A DNA stretch of 64,000 nt from an uncultured Saccharospirillaceae bacterium (GTDB lineage Bacteria; Pseudomonadota; Gammaproteobacteria; Pseudomonadales; Natronospirillaceae): positions 1-64,000 of the forward strand of contig CAJXZL010000001.1 of assembly GCA_913063165.1 (NCBI GenBank). Direction: 5' to 3'. Under the pieces are notes generated by a model, which saw nothing but the letters and a program-made list of their open reading frames with translations, made no database searches and was not told the origin of the DNA. Each line of letters opens with the position of its first letter. The first letter of the stretch is position 1. The position numbers and the translations under genes are program-made. Shown here one piece after another: positions 19,581 through 27,955 of the stretch.

Positions 19581-20168
19581 ATGCGAGCCCTCTTATTCTT
19601 ACTGGTTTTACTACTCACAGGATGTGCCAGCATCCCCAATCAGGGTATTACCGAAGATGTTCATTGGGCTAGCCACCGTGACTCCGTACTGGGCATTGCC
19701 CAATGGTCCGCAGAAGGCAAAGCTGGTGCACGCCAAGGCGAGTCATCAACCAGCTTCAATATCCTATGGCACCAGTGGGACAATGCTTACGAGATCCATT
19801 TGTTCGGCCCATTGGGGCAGGGTGCCGTGCTTATTACAGGTGACGCCACCCAAGCCAGATTAGACGACGGCAATCAGGTTATCACGGCTCCTGATCTACA
19901 AACCCTGATAGCCGAAAACCACAGCATTCAGCTCCCATTGAATGCACTGCAATATTGGATCAGGGGCGTACCTGAACCCCGTCAACCGGCGACAATAGCG
20001 TTGGGGACTCAAGGCCTCATTGCCGAATTGAACCAATTGGGCTGGACAGTACAGTATGCTGACTATTCGCCCACGGAACCACCAATGCCTAGGAAATTCA
20101 GCCTGTCACGCGGCGACACCACTGCCAAAATCATCATTAAGTCTTGGGATCTTGAGCCAACACCATGA
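19581..20168 (+). CDS. lolB: Outer-membrane lipoprotein receptor LolB
   Basis: LolB receives lipoproteins from the periplasmic carrier LolA and inserts them into the outer membrane. The 195 residues start with a lipoprotein signal ending LLLTGCAS. The mature part fits the half-barrel fold, with conserved WSAEGKAGARQGESS near the start, LFGPLGQGA, and the hydrophobic loop region later (YWIRGVPEP). It lies 4 bases after the TPR gene and overlaps ispE by 4 bases, the standard lolB-ispE arrangement of gammaproteobacteria. Confidence 0.92.
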   Translation: MRALLFLLVLLLTGCASIPNQGITEDVHWASHRDSVLGIAQWSAEGKAGARQGESSTSFNILWHQWDNAYEIHLFGPLGQGAVLITGDATQARLDDGNQVITAPDLQTLIAENHSIQLPLNALQYWIRGVPEPRQPATIALGTQGLIAELNQLGWTVQYADYSPTEPPMPRKFSLSRGDTTAKIIIKSWDLEPTP

Positions 20169-21031
20169 CCACATTATCCACCACCTGGGATCTACAATCC
20201 CCAGCAAAACTCAACCTTATGCTACACATCGTCGGTAGAAAACCCGATGGCTACCATGAACTCCAAACCTTATTTCAGTTATTGAACTATGGGGATACCC
20301 TGCACATCACAACCAACAACACTGGACAAATTCAACTTGAAACAGAGTTTGCAGGTGTACCAGCAGAAGACAACCTCATTATTCGTGCTGCCCGAATGCT
20401 ACAAGACGCCACTAAATGCAAAAAAGGTGCGACCATCGGTGTAACTAAATTGTTACCGATGGGCGGTGGTTTGGGTGGCGGAAGCTCAAATGCGGCGACC
20501 ACATTGGTCGGCCTCAATGCCTTATGGAAAACGGGTTTAAGCACTGAAAAACTCTGCGAAATGGGACTGTCACTAGGCGCAGATGTTCCCGTGTTTATTC
20601 AGGGTCACAGCGCATGGGCCGAAGGGGTTGGCGAACAGCTCACCCCAGTTAGCCTCCCAAACGACTGGTTTCTGGTCATTTTCCCACAAGTATTGGTAAA
20701 CACTGGCCTCATTTTTTCCCATCCTGATTTGACACGGAATACTCCGATCACGACAATACCCACCGCACTGACTGGTGAAGGACACAACGACTGCGAAAGC
20801 GTCGTTAGGCAGGCATATCCAGCCGTCGATCAGGCACTTAATTGGCTGAATCAGCATGTAACAGCTAAATTAACCGGTACTGGGTCCTGTATATTTGGTA
20901 CGTTCGACAGCCAAGAAGCTGCTGAGCGACTACTCGACACCATGCCAAACACCTTTACCGGCTTTGTAGCGCAGGGCGTAAATGACTCTCCGCTGCAGGC
21001 ACAAATTCGCAAAATCACGACCACACAGTAA
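20165..21031 (+). CDS. ispE: 4-diphosphocytidyl-2-C-methyl-D-erythritol kinase
   Basis: IspE phosphorylates CDP-methylerythritol in the non-mevalonate isoprenoid pathway. The 288-residue GHMP kinase shows the substrate motif SPAKLNLMLHIVGRKPDGYHEL near the N-terminus (written here in parts: PAKLNL, GRKPDGYHEL) and the ATP loop PMGGGLGGGSSNAA (about residues 98-111). It starts inside the lolB stop codon. Another gene of the pathway, ispG, lies at 48.4 kb in this window. Confidence 0.95.
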   Translation: MTTLSTTWDLQSPAKLNLMLHIVGRKPDGYHELQTLFQLLNYGDTLHITTNNTGQIQLETEFAGVPAEDNLIIRAARMLQDATKCKKGATIGVTKLLPMGGGLGGGSSNAATTLVGLNALWKTGLSTEKLCEMGLSLGADVPVFIQGHSAWAEGVGEQLTPVSLPNDWFLVIFPQVLVNTGLIFSHPDLTRNTPITTIPTALTGEGHNDCESVVRQAYPAVDQALNWLNQHVTAKLTGTGSCIFGTFDSQEAAERLLDTMPNTFTGFVAQGVNDSPLQAQIRKITTTQ

Positions 21032-21064
21032 CGACTTGAAACCACAACCAATAGGGTAACTCAG

Positions 21065-22003
21065 ATGTCGAAGATGATGATTTTTACAGGAAATGCCAAT
21101 CCAGAACTAGCTGAAAAAGTCGCTGGTAAATTGGGTCTGCAATTAGGGGAAGCAGCCTGTGGAAAATTTAGCGATGGTGAAATCGCCGTTGAATTGAATG
21201 AGAACGTCCGTGGTGCTGACGTATTCATCATACAATCAACTTGCCAACCCACCAACGACAACCTGATGGAACTGATTTTATTGGCTGACTCATTGCGCCG
21301 CTCATCAGCGGGTCGCATTACGGCCGTGGTACCTTACTTCGGATACGCCAGACAAGACCGTCGCCCGCGTTCTGCACGCGTACCAATCTCCGCCAAAGTA
21401 ATTGCGGACATGCTAACCGTCGTGGGCATCGATCGCATCTTAACGGTCGACCTACATGCAGACCAGATCCAGGGTTTCTTTTCAATTCCAGTAGACAACA
21501 TCTACGGCTCTCCGATTTTGCTTGAAGACATTGAAAAGCAAAACTATGAAAACATGATGGTTGTCTCCCCCGATGTGGGTGGCGTAGTCCGTGCTCGCGC
21601 CATTGCTAAAAAGCTAAACAAAGACCTAGCCATTATCGACAAGCGTCGCCCAGCTGCTAACCAAGCTGAAATCATGCACATTATTGGTGACGTAGAAGGC
21701 AAAACCTGTGTTTTGGTCGACGACATGGTTGATACCGCTGGCACACTCTGCCAAGCAGCAGAAGCGCTACTCAAATTTGGCGCCAAGAAAGTGGTTGCTT
21801 ACGCAACGCATCCGGTACTTTCTGGCCCTGCTATCGAGCGTATTAACGCCGCCGATATAGAAATTGTTGTGACAGATACGATTCCACTCTCGGAAGACGC
21901 TAAAAACTGTGATAACATCCGCCAGCTTTCGATTTCGGGCATTCTTGCAGAATCAATCCGACGCGTAAGCAACGAAGAGTCAATCAGTGCAATGTTTCAC
22001 TAA
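21065..22003 (+). CDS. prs: Ribose-phosphate pyrophosphokinase
   Basis: Prs makes PRPP from ribose-5-phosphate and ATP. PRPP is used for nucleotides, NAD, His and Trp, including the TrpD step encoded at 9.5 kb. The 312 residues carry the FSDGE motif, the flexible loop [16 protein letters not shown], the PRPP-binding [12 protein letters not shown] and the [11 protein letters not shown] segment. It follows ispE by 33 bases. A tRNA-Gln gene often lies between ispE and prs in related bacteria but not here; the window's only tRNA-Gln is at 25.3 kb. Confidence 0.97.
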   Translation: MSKMMIFTGNANPELAEKVAGKLGLQLGEAACGKFSDGEIAVELNENVRGADVFIIQSTCQPTNDNLMELILLADSLRRSSAGRITAVVPYFGYARQDRRPRSARVPISAKVIADMLTVVGIDRILTVDLHADQIQGFFSIPVDNIYGSPILLEDIEKQNYENMMVVSPDVGGVVRARAIAKKLNKDLAIIDKRRPAANQAEIMHIIGDVEGKTCVLVDDMVDTAGTLCQAAEALLKFGAKKVVAYATHPVLSGPAIERINAADIEIVVTDTIPLSEDAKNCDNIRQLSISGILAESIRRVSNEESISAMFH

Positions 22004-22037
22004 TTAGTGGCATGTTCACCGACTTTAGACTCATTTG

Positions 22038-22073
22038 CGGTTTTAGAAATGGCTGTTTAGCCCCCTAAAATCG
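22038..22073 (+). promoter_or_regulatory. Two-part stem-loop between prs and rplY
   Basis: CGGTTTTAG (22038-22046) pairs with CTAAAATCG (22065-22073) with one G-U pair. Inside it GGCT (22051-22054) pairs with AGCC (22059-22062) around GTTT. No T-run follows. It may end the prs transcript weakly, protect a processed 3' end, or act in the rplY leader. Confidence 0.4.
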
Positions 22074-22134
22074 CGCCAACATATTGGTCGCGATACTGTT
22101 GGTACATCATTTTAAAATATTGGAGTAAGTCAAG

Positions 22135-22776
22135 ATGTCAGATATAACCTTAATTGCTGTAGCCCGTAATGACCTGGGTAAGGGTGCGAGCCGCCGCCTT
22201 CGTCGTACTGGCGCTGTTCCTGCTATCGTTTACGGTGGTGCTAAAAACCGCAAACCAGCCTCTATCTCTCTTCAGCATAAAGAACTGCTGAAAGCGACTC
22301 AGGATGAAGCATTCTACGCTTCTATATTGAGCCTAGAGATCGACGGCAAAGCAGAAGACGTCGTTGTTATGGACATGCAACGTCACCCTGCAAAGCCAAT
22401 CATCATGCACATTGACTTTGAGCGTGTTAACAAGTCAACCATTCTTCACAAGACCATTCCTCTGCACTTCCTCAATGAAGAAACAGCAGAATCTGTGAAA
22501 TTGTTTGGTGGTATCGTTCAACACAACATGACTGAAGTAGAAGTGACCTGTAAAGCGTCTGACCTACCTGAGTACATCGAAGTTGACATGCAGAATGTTG
22601 AATTGGGCGCTGTTTTGCACCTATCCGACCTAGCTGCACCTAAAGGCGTTGAATTCACTGCACTGAAGCATGACGACGACAAAGCGGTTGTTACGATTGC
22701 CAAGAAGGGCACTAGCGACGAGGTTGAAGACCAAGATGATGCTGCTGGTGACGACGAAGCTACTACTGAAGCGTAA
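22135..22776 (+). CDS. rplY: 50S ribosomal protein bL25, long TL5/Ctc form
   Basis: bL25 binds 5S rRNA in the large subunit. At 213 residues this is the two-domain Ctc/TL5 form, not the 94-residue E. coli form. The N-terminal L25 domain has RNDLGKGASRRLRRTGAVPA and ends near residue 95. A beta-rich domain follows, then a very acidic tail (DEVEDQDDAAGDDEATTEA). A GGAG site precedes the ATG. A strong terminator follows, separating it from pth. Confidence 0.96.
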   Translation: MSDITLIAVARNDLGKGASRRLRRTGAVPAIVYGGAKNRKPASISLQHKELLKATQDEAFYASILSLEIDGKAEDVVVMDMQRHPAKPIIMHIDFERVNKSTILHKTIPLHFLNEETAESVKLFGGIVQHNMTEVEVTCKASDLPEYIEVDMQNVELGAVLHLSDLAAPKGVEFTALKHDDDKAVVTIAKKGTSDEVEDQDDAAGDDEATTEA

Positions 22777-22789
22777 GTCTCCCGCAAGT

Positions 22790-22817
22790 AAAAAAAGGCC
22801 CGTTGGGCCTTTTTTTA
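22790..22817. terminator. Strong bidirectional terminator after rplY
   Basis: A run of A, then GGCCC-GTT-GGGCC, then TTTTTTT. The arms pair over about 12 bp including the A/T flanks. It begins 13 bases after the rplY stop codon. Confidence 0.9.
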
Positions 22818-22920
22818 TGTCAGCACAATCATTTTGACCTACCCGCAGGGCATGCGACAATAGCGCAAGGATGACCGTTTCAATCCGGCATAACGCATAC
22901 CACAGTAGATGGAAAAGAAC

Positions 22921-23505
22921 ATGAACGACCCTATCCAATTAATTGTTGGCCTTGGCAACCCAGGCGCGGAATATGATCACACCCGCCACAATGCCGGCTT
23001 TCAATACGTTGATGCATTGGCACACCAACTCAATGTCAGCTTTACAGCGGACAAGAAACTGGGTGCCGAGGTCGCGCGTGCCCGGATTGCAGAACAGGAT
23101 GTATGGCTGCTAAAGCCTATGACATTTATGAATCGCAGTGGGCAGGCGGTACAAGCGCTCGCCCATTTTTACAAAATTGATATCTCAGCCATTTTGGTTG
23201 CTCACGATGAGCTCGACCTACCACCAGGAACTGCCAAATTAAAAATAGGCGGTGGCCACGGTGGGCATAATGGGCTACGTGACATTATCTCTTGCATGGG
23301 CAATCAGCGCGATTTCCGACGGTTACGTATCGGCATCGGCCACCCTGGCCACGCATCACAAGTGGTGTCCTTTGTTTTGGGACGCCCACCGGTGTCAGAA
23401 CGCGATCTTATCGAAAAGGCAATTGATGAATCTGTGCGCTATACCGAGGGTATGTCTGAGCACTGGCATAAGGCGATGACCCACATTAATCAATTTAAGG
23501 CGTGA
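22921..23505 (+). CDS. pth: Peptidyl-tRNA hydrolase
   Basis: Pth frees tRNAs from prematurely released peptidyl-tRNA. With the ATG at 22921 it has 194 residues, the same as the E. coli enzyme, and starts [15 protein letters not shown]. Key residues include Asn in GLGNPG, the catalytic His in HNAGFQYVD (about residue 20), KPMTFMN and DELDLPPG, then [12 protein letters not shown]. An upstream in-frame ATG at 22909 would add four residues, but GGAA is better spaced for 22921. ychF follows by 73 bases, as in many gammaproteobacteria. Confidence 0.95.
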   Translation: MNDPIQLIVGLGNPGAEYDHTRHNAGFQYVDALAHQLNVSFTADKKLGAEVARARIAEQDVWLLKPMTFMNRSGQAVQALAHFYKIDISAILVAHDELDLPPGTAKLKIGGGHGGHNGLRDIISCMGNQRDFRRLRIGIGHPGHASQVVSFVLGRPPVSERDLIEKAIDESVRYTEGMSEHWHKAMTHINQFKA

Positions 23506-23578
23506 TGGCTGCTGGCTAACACGCACACACTACTTGAAATAGTGCAGGGCTTTGACCCGCACACCACTGGAGATTGTT

Positions 23579-24673
23579 ATGGCCATTCAATGCGGCATCG
23601 TCGGATTACCCAATGTCGGTAAGTCCACCCTATTTAATGCACTCACGGACGCTGGTATTGATGCGCAAAACTTTCCCTTTTGCACCATTGAGCCAAATAC
23701 AGGCATCGTGCCGGTACCCGATCCTCGCCTCGATGCATTGACGGCCATTGTTAAGCCACAAAAAGTCATTCCAACCACCATGGAATTCGTCGACATTGCT
23801 GGATTAGTCGCTGGCGCCTCGAAAGGCGAAGGCCTGGGCAACCAATTTTTGGCTAACATTCGTGAAACTGACGCGATCGCCCATGTGGTTCGGTGCTTTG
23901 ACGACGACAATGTCATACACGTGTCTAATAAAATCGACCCACTGTCTGACATTGAAGTCATCAACACCGAGCTTGCCTTGGCTGACTTAGACAGCATTGA
24001 AAAGCAGCTGTTAAAATTGGTCAAAAAAGCAAAGGGCCAAGACAAAGAAGCGAAACGACTGGTCGACTTGATTGAAAAGATCAAGCCGCACCTTGATCAA
24101 GCTTTACCAATTCGCTCTATGGGTCTTTCTGAAGACGAATTACGCACCCTAGACAAAGAATTTCATCTATTGACGACCAAACCCACCATGTACATTGCCA
24201 ACGTGTCTGAAGACGGTTTTGAAAATAATCCGCATCTGGACAAGGTTAAACAATTAGCGGCTGATGAAGGTGCTGAGATCGTTGTCATTTGCAACAAGTT
24301 AGAATCCGAGCTTGCTGAACTTGAAACCGATGAAAAGATGGAGTTTCTCCAGGAACTGGGCTGGGAAGAACCCGGTCTAAACCGCGTTATTCGCGCCGGC
24401 TATGACCTACTACGCTTACAAACTTACTTCACCGCGGGTGTTAAGGAAGTTCGGGCATGGACCGTGAAAAAAGGCGCCACTGCACCGCAAGCGGCCGCTG
24501 TGATCCACACAGACTTCGAGAAGGGCTTCATCCGTGCCGAGACGATCGCCTACAACGACTTTATTCAATTTAATGGCGAATCTGGCGCAAAAGAAGCCGG
24601 TAAATGGCGCCTAGAAGGCAAAGAATATATCGTGAAAGATGGCGACGTATTGCACTTCAGATTCAATGTGTAA
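23579..24673 (+). CDS. ychF: Redox-regulated ATPase YchF
   Basis: YchF is an Obg-related P-loop protein that prefers ATP, associates with ribosomes and has been linked to oxidative-stress responses. The 364 residues match the family (363 in E. coli). They show [14 protein letters not shown] (G1, near residue 8), [20 protein letters not shown] (G3 region) and a C-terminal TGS domain ending [15 protein letters not shown]. The frame is open upstream to a TTG at 23552, but ATG 23579 has TGGAGA close before it and gives the usual [11 protein letters not shown] start. It is coupled to a small gene at its stop codon. Confidence 0.96.
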   Translation: MAIQCGIVGLPNVGKSTLFNALTDAGIDAQNFPFCTIEPNTGIVPVPDPRLDALTAIVKPQKVIPTTMEFVDIAGLVAGASKGEGLGNQFLANIRETDAIAHVVRCFDDDNVIHVSNKIDPLSDIEVINTELALADLDSIEKQLLKLVKKAKGQDKEAKRLVDLIEKIKPHLDQALPIRSMGLSEDELRTLDKEFHLLTTKPTMYIANVSEDGFENNPHLDKVKQLAADEGAEIVVICNKLESELAELETDEKMEFLQELGWEEPGLNRVIRAGYDLLRLQTYFTAGVKEVRAWTVKKGATAPQAAAVIHTDFEKGFIRAETIAYNDFIQFNGESGAKEAGKWRLEGKEYIVKDGDVLHFRFNV

Positions 24674-24942
24674 TGGAGTTTGTGTGCTACTACCCGTTAA
24701 AAGATCGGTTAACCGCCGATCTCTTTCGGGACTGGCTGCTAATGCATTGCCCTGACAGCCGCGTGGGTGCTCTCACCGATTATTTGACCGACAACCACCC
24801 ACTACCCCACTTTCGCGCCACATTGATTGACACGGACACACAGAAGGCACAGGCACAGCTATCAGTGGTGAGCGCAACTCTCAGCATTCGCATCCTAGGG
24901 CAGCCAGATCATTGGATGGGGCGAACGCTCGATTTGCGGTGA
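24673..24942 (+). CDS. Small protein of unknown function coupled to ychF
   Basis: The ATG at 24673 overlaps the ychF stop codon (TAATG), which suggests translational coupling. The product is 89 residues, soluble-looking, with a hydrophobic/amphipathic first half and no signal or membrane segment. No family is recognised. The frame extends upstream inside ychF, but only the 24673 start is plausible. It could be a chance frame; the coupled start and even composition make it moderately likely to be real. Confidence 0.45.
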   Translation: MEFVCYYPLKDRLTADLFRDWLLMHCPDSRVGALTDYLTDNHPLPHFRATLIDTDTQKAQAQLSVVSATLSIRILGQPDHWMGRTLDLR

Positions 24943-25131
24943 ATTGTCTCAGCTTTTTATCTGCCACAGCAGGCAAAAACTGTCTGAGCGAATCACAGGC
25001 ATCTAGCCAACCCAGCGCTCACCCGATATGCAGACCATCGGCCTTAATGTGACAAAGCCGTATTTCATGCATTGTTTAACAGGCAAAACGATAAGCCATT
25101 GATCTTTCAATAATTTCTTTTAAATAAATCA

Positions 25132-25160
25132 TTGACACAAAGAAAATAATCACGATAATA
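25132..25160 (+). promoter_or_regulatory. Promoter of the tRNA-Met/tRNA-Gln unit
   Basis: A perfect -35 TTGACA (25132-25137) is followed after 16 bases by GATAAT (25154-25159), or after 17 by ATAATA. Transcription would start near 25167, about a dozen bases before tRNA-Met. The stretch after the -10 (CGCACCCG) is GC-rich, as in stringently controlled stable-RNA promoters. The upstream 24943-25131 region is AT-rich just before the -35 and holds no gene that I can see. Confidence 0.75.
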
Positions 25161-25179
25161 CGCACCCGTTGGCATCGAA

Positions 25180-25256
25180 GGCTATGTAGCTCAGCTGGTT
25201 AGAGCACAGCATTCATAATGCTGGGGTCGCTGGTTCAAGTCCAGCCATAGCCACCA
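25180..25256 (+). tRNA. tRNA-Met (CAT), elongator
   Basis: This is a 77-base cloverleaf. The acceptor stem GGCTATG pairs with CATAGCC, followed by A and an encoded CCA. The D-arm is GCTCAGCTGGTTAGAGC. The anticodon stem CAGCA/TGCTG encloses loop TTCATAA with anticodon CAT. The T-loop is GGTTCAAGTCC. The 1-72 pair and the sequence match elongator methionine tRNA, not the initiator. CAT could also be a lysidine-modified Ile tRNA, but the body matches E. coli tRNA-Met closely. Confidence 0.93.
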
Positions 25257-25285
25257 TCTAACGATGGGTGTCAACGAAAAAATAC

Positions 25286-25360
25286 TGGGGTGTGGCCAAG
25301 TGGTAAGGCAACGGTTTTTGGTATCGTCATTCGTAGGTTCGAGTCCTACCACCCCAGCCA
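25286..25360 (+). tRNA. tRNA-Gln (TTG)
   Basis: This is a 75-base cloverleaf. The acceptor TGGGGTG pairs with CACCCCA, followed by G and an encoded CCA. The T-arm is GTAGGTTCGAGTCCTAC. The anticodon stem ACGGT/ATCGT (with one G-U pair) encloses loop TTTTGGT with anticodon TTG. It lies 29 bases after tRNA-Met and is probably processed from the same precursor. A short T-run (ATTTTTTC) follows the CCA and may help termination. Confidence 0.92.
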
Positions 25361-25372
25361 ATTTTTTCAACT

Positions 25373-25416
25373 CTGCTATCTGATTGACACAACCCTGCTA
25401 CCTGATTGACACAACC
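25373..25416 (+). repeat. Two-copy tandem 22-bp repeat after tRNA-Gln
   Basis: Bases 25373-25394 and 25395-25416 are the same 22-mer with a single T/C difference. Each copy contains CTGATTGACACAACC, so a TTGACA -35-like hexamer occurs twice. The same TTGACAC also occurs in the tRNA promoter. No -10 box is obvious at the right distance, so this is called a repeat and not a promoter. Confidence 0.8.
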
Positions 25417-25549
25417 CCCACTTCGTTAGATCGCACTACCCGATGCAACGGTATCGCATCAGGTTGCCGCACTGATTTCTCAGCACATACTTTCCCCAAC
25501 GACATTTTTTGGGCACACTAGTAACACCTTTTGCCTGTGTGGAACGACC

Positions 25550-26398
25550 ATGCCTCCTTTAATGTCAGTAGACGCTTTAATCGCTCAGCTTGATGATCCA
25601 CACATCGTTATTATTGACTGCCGTTTTCAATTGGTAGCCGGACCTGAGGATGCGCATCCTGGCCACACGGCCTATCAGATGTCACATATTCCCAAGGCAC
25701 AATATGCTGACCTCAACGCAGATCTGTCGTCGGCAGTGGTTGCCGGCCTTACAGGAAGACATCCCCTACCCGATCTCACCCATTTTCAGATGCGCCTGAG
25801 ACAATGGGGTGTCAACCAAGAAAGCCGCGTAGTCTGCTATGACAGCTCAGGCGGCGCCTTTGCTGTGCGACTCTGGTGGTTAATGCGTTGGTGTGGTTTT
25901 GACGCTGTATCGGTGCTAGATGGCGGCTGGCAGCAGTGGCTACACCACAAAGCCCCCGTGACGTCGGATACGGAAACGCCGTTGAGAGGCAATGTGACCC
26001 TAGGGCCAATGAAGGATTGGTTAATATCCGCAGAGGATATCATGCAACAGCCTACCACTTACCAGCTAATCGACGCTCGCGGCGCCGACCGGTATCGCGG
26101 TGAAAACGAAACAATTGACCCCGTCGCCGGCCATATCCCCGGCGCTTATTCAGCTCCCTTCACTAACAATCTGTCAGAAGATGGCCGTTTTTTGCCAGCA
26201 GACCGGCTGCGCGCGCGCTTTGCACCCTTATTAGGTGACGCCATCACTGGTCATTATTGCGGCTCAGGTGTCACCGCTTGTCATAACTGGTTTGCGATGA
26301 CCCTTGCCGGACTCACACCTGGTAAGCTATACCCCGGCTCATGGAGCGACTGGATTAACGACCCACAACGACCCGTTGAAACGGGAAAGCCCGCTTAG
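25550..26398 (+). CDS. sseA: 3-mercaptopyruvate/thiosulfate sulfurtransferase
   Basis: This 282-residue two-domain rhodanese transfers sulfur from 3-mercaptopyruvate or thiosulfate to thiol or cyanide acceptors. The N-terminal rhodanese domain lacks a catalytic Cys. The C-terminal domain has the active-site loop HYCGSGVTACHN with Cys237. CGSGVTA is the mercaptopyruvate-type loop (thiosulfate types usually have CRxG). DARGADRYRGENE begins the second domain. No signal peptide is seen, so it is cytoplasmic. It is followed by an MFS gene after 95 bases. Confidence 0.9.
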   Translation: MPPLMSVDALIAQLDDPHIVIIDCRFQLVAGPEDAHPGHTAYQMSHIPKAQYADLNADLSSAVVAGLTGRHPLPDLTHFQMRLRQWGVNQESRVVCYDSSGGAFAVRLWWLMRWCGFDAVSVLDGGWQQWLHHKAPVTSDTETPLRGNVTLGPMKDWLISAEDIMQQPTTYQLIDARGADRYRGENETIDPVAGHIPGAYSAPFTNNLSEDGRFLPADRLRARFAPLLGDAITGHYCGSGVTACHNWFAMTLAGLTPGKLYPGSWSDWINDPQRPVETGKPA

Positions 26399-26492
26399 GT
26401 GGTACCAACAAAAACCCTGAGCCACCAGACAATCTAACCACCCACGACGACAGAGACTCCCTGCGTCGGGTGCAGCCAACACAGGACAGCAC

Positions 26493-27680
26493 ATGCTTCG
26501 CGATCTCCCTAAAAATGTCTGGATACTCACACTTATCCAACCTTTCTATATGTCTAGCGCCCCCTTGGTCATTTTAATTGGCGGGCTTCTTGGTGCTCAG
26601 TTAGCGCCACAGCCGGCTTGGGCCACCCTACCCATTGCCGTCATGATTATTGGTACCGCGCTCTCTACTGTGCCTGCTGCACTATTGATGCAACGCTTTG
26701 GTAGAAAGCGTGGCATGGCTGTCGGACTGTGCATCGGCATTTTGGGCGCTTGGGTCGGCACACTCGCCGCCATGTATGGGACATTTTCACTGCTCCTGCT
26801 AGGCTCCGCCATATTAGGCAGCGCGACGGCTTTCGCACAACAAATACGCTTTATAGCGCTCGAATCCATCCATCAAGACAGCCAAATGGCTAACGTGGTC
26901 ATGTTACTCACGGTATCCAGTTTGGCTGCAGCCTTCCTAGGACCAGAAATTGCCGTGGCGGGCCAACATTGGCTGCCGTCAACCAACGGCTTTGCAGGCT
27001 CATACCTGATGCTATCCGGTTTTTTTGTTATCGCTTTGATCGGCCTGTGGTTTTTTGTCGACCAACCGGTAACCCAACAAGAAACACGTGCGCCAAAGCG
27101 GCCACTCAGCGAGATCTTCCGCCAACCTATCTTCTTGATAGCACTGGCGGCAGCAACCGTCGGCTATGGCACCATGAGCTTTGTGATGACAGGGACACCC
27201 GTCAGCATGCATGACCTAAGCCATCTTAGCCTGGTGGATACCAAGTGGGTTATCCAAAGCCACATTGTGGCCATGTTCTTACCGGGATTGATTACTGGAA
27301 AATTGATCATGAAGTGGGGCCACAGCCACGTCATTTTAGCTGGCATTGCCATCCTGTTGTTGGCTATCGGCATTGGCCTCTATGACCAGCAGCTGATGCA
27401 CTATTGGTTCTCACTGGTACTGATCGGTGTCGGCTGGAACTTTCTGTTTTTTGGTGGCACGACGCTGTTGAAAAACAGCTACCGAGATTCAGAACGCTAT
27501 AAAGCACAGGCGCTGAACGATTTTGTGATCTTTACAGTACAAGCATTCGTCGCGCTATCGGCTGGCGTAGTGGTCTACCAGTACGGTTGGAACACCTTGC
27601 TATTGCTCCCCATACCGGTTTTGGTGGTTCTCGCCCTAGCTGCCTGGATGTACCAACGCCACCTGTCACAAGGCCAGTGA
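26493..27680 (+). CDS. MFS transporter
   Basis: This 395-residue inner-membrane protein has about 12 hydrophobic helices. The loop 2-3 motif is reduced to MQRFGRKRGMAVG (about residues 69-81), and the central loop DQPVTQQETRAPKRPLSEIF (about 190-209) divides the halves. The substrate is unknown. The start is at ATG 26493, with no strong ribosome site: GGACAGCACATG gives GGAC about 6 bases before. It follows sseA on the same strand with 94 bases between and may be co-transcribed. The 275 bases after it hold no gene. Confidence 0.8.
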   Translation: MLRDLPKNVWILTLIQPFYMSSAPLVILIGGLLGAQLAPQPAWATLPIAVMIIGTALSTVPAALLMQRFGRKRGMAVGLCIGILGAWVGTLAAMYGTFSLLLLGSAILGSATAFAQQIRFIALESIHQDSQMANVVMLLTVSSLAAAFLGPEIAVAGQHWLPSTNGFAGSYLMLSGFFVIALIGLWFFVDQPVTQQETRAPKRPLSEIFRQPIFLIALAAATVGYGTMSFVMTGTPVSMHDLSHLSLVDTKWVIQSHIVAMFLPGLITGKLIMKWGHSHVILAGIAILLLAIGIGLYDQQLMHYWFSLVLIGVGWNFLFFGGTTLLKNSYRDSERYKAQALNDFVIFTVQAFVALSAGVVVYQYGWNTLLLLPIPVLVVLALAAWMYQRHLSQGQ

Positions 27681-27697
27681 CGCATTCGCATCACTGG
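27674..27697 (+). terminator. Hairpin at the MFS stop codon
   Basis: CCAGTGA (27674-27680, including the stop codon) pairs with TCACTGG (27691-27697) over a 10-base loop, followed by TTGGATT. No T-run is present, so it is a weak terminator candidate. Confidence 0.3.
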
Positions 27698-27845
27698 TTG
27701 GATTCAGGTTCTAGCTTGGGCATTGCGCTCAATCTCTATAGGGCTACCGACTCAGACAACAGGCTGAGACTACGACCACGCTAGCCGACTCAGGCGGACA
27801 CACAATTTGCCTGCCAGCAATTCGACACTACTGACCCTCCGTCAA

Positions 27846-27875
27846 TGGACTTGATCAGGGTATCCCTTGTATAAT
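27846..27875 (+). promoter_or_regulatory. Probable promoter of the miaB operon
   Basis: A perfect TATAAT (27870-27875) lies 80 bases before the miaB start and is followed by CGCGCGCC. The -35 is poor: TGGACT at 27846-27851 would give 18-base spacing. The rest of the gap from 27698 shows only scattered short repeats. Confidence 0.45.
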
Positions 27876-27955
27876 CGCGCGCCCTAGTGGGATAACACCA
27901 ACATTAGCAACACTGCAGACATGGCAGCTATTCAGTAACAGGTACTTAGGAACTC

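Noticed and set aside
25257-25549. tRNA-linked integration site or genomic island
   Set aside because: Only a 22-bp tandem repeat follows the tRNA; there is no integrase, no copy of the tRNA 3' end and no phage gene nearby.
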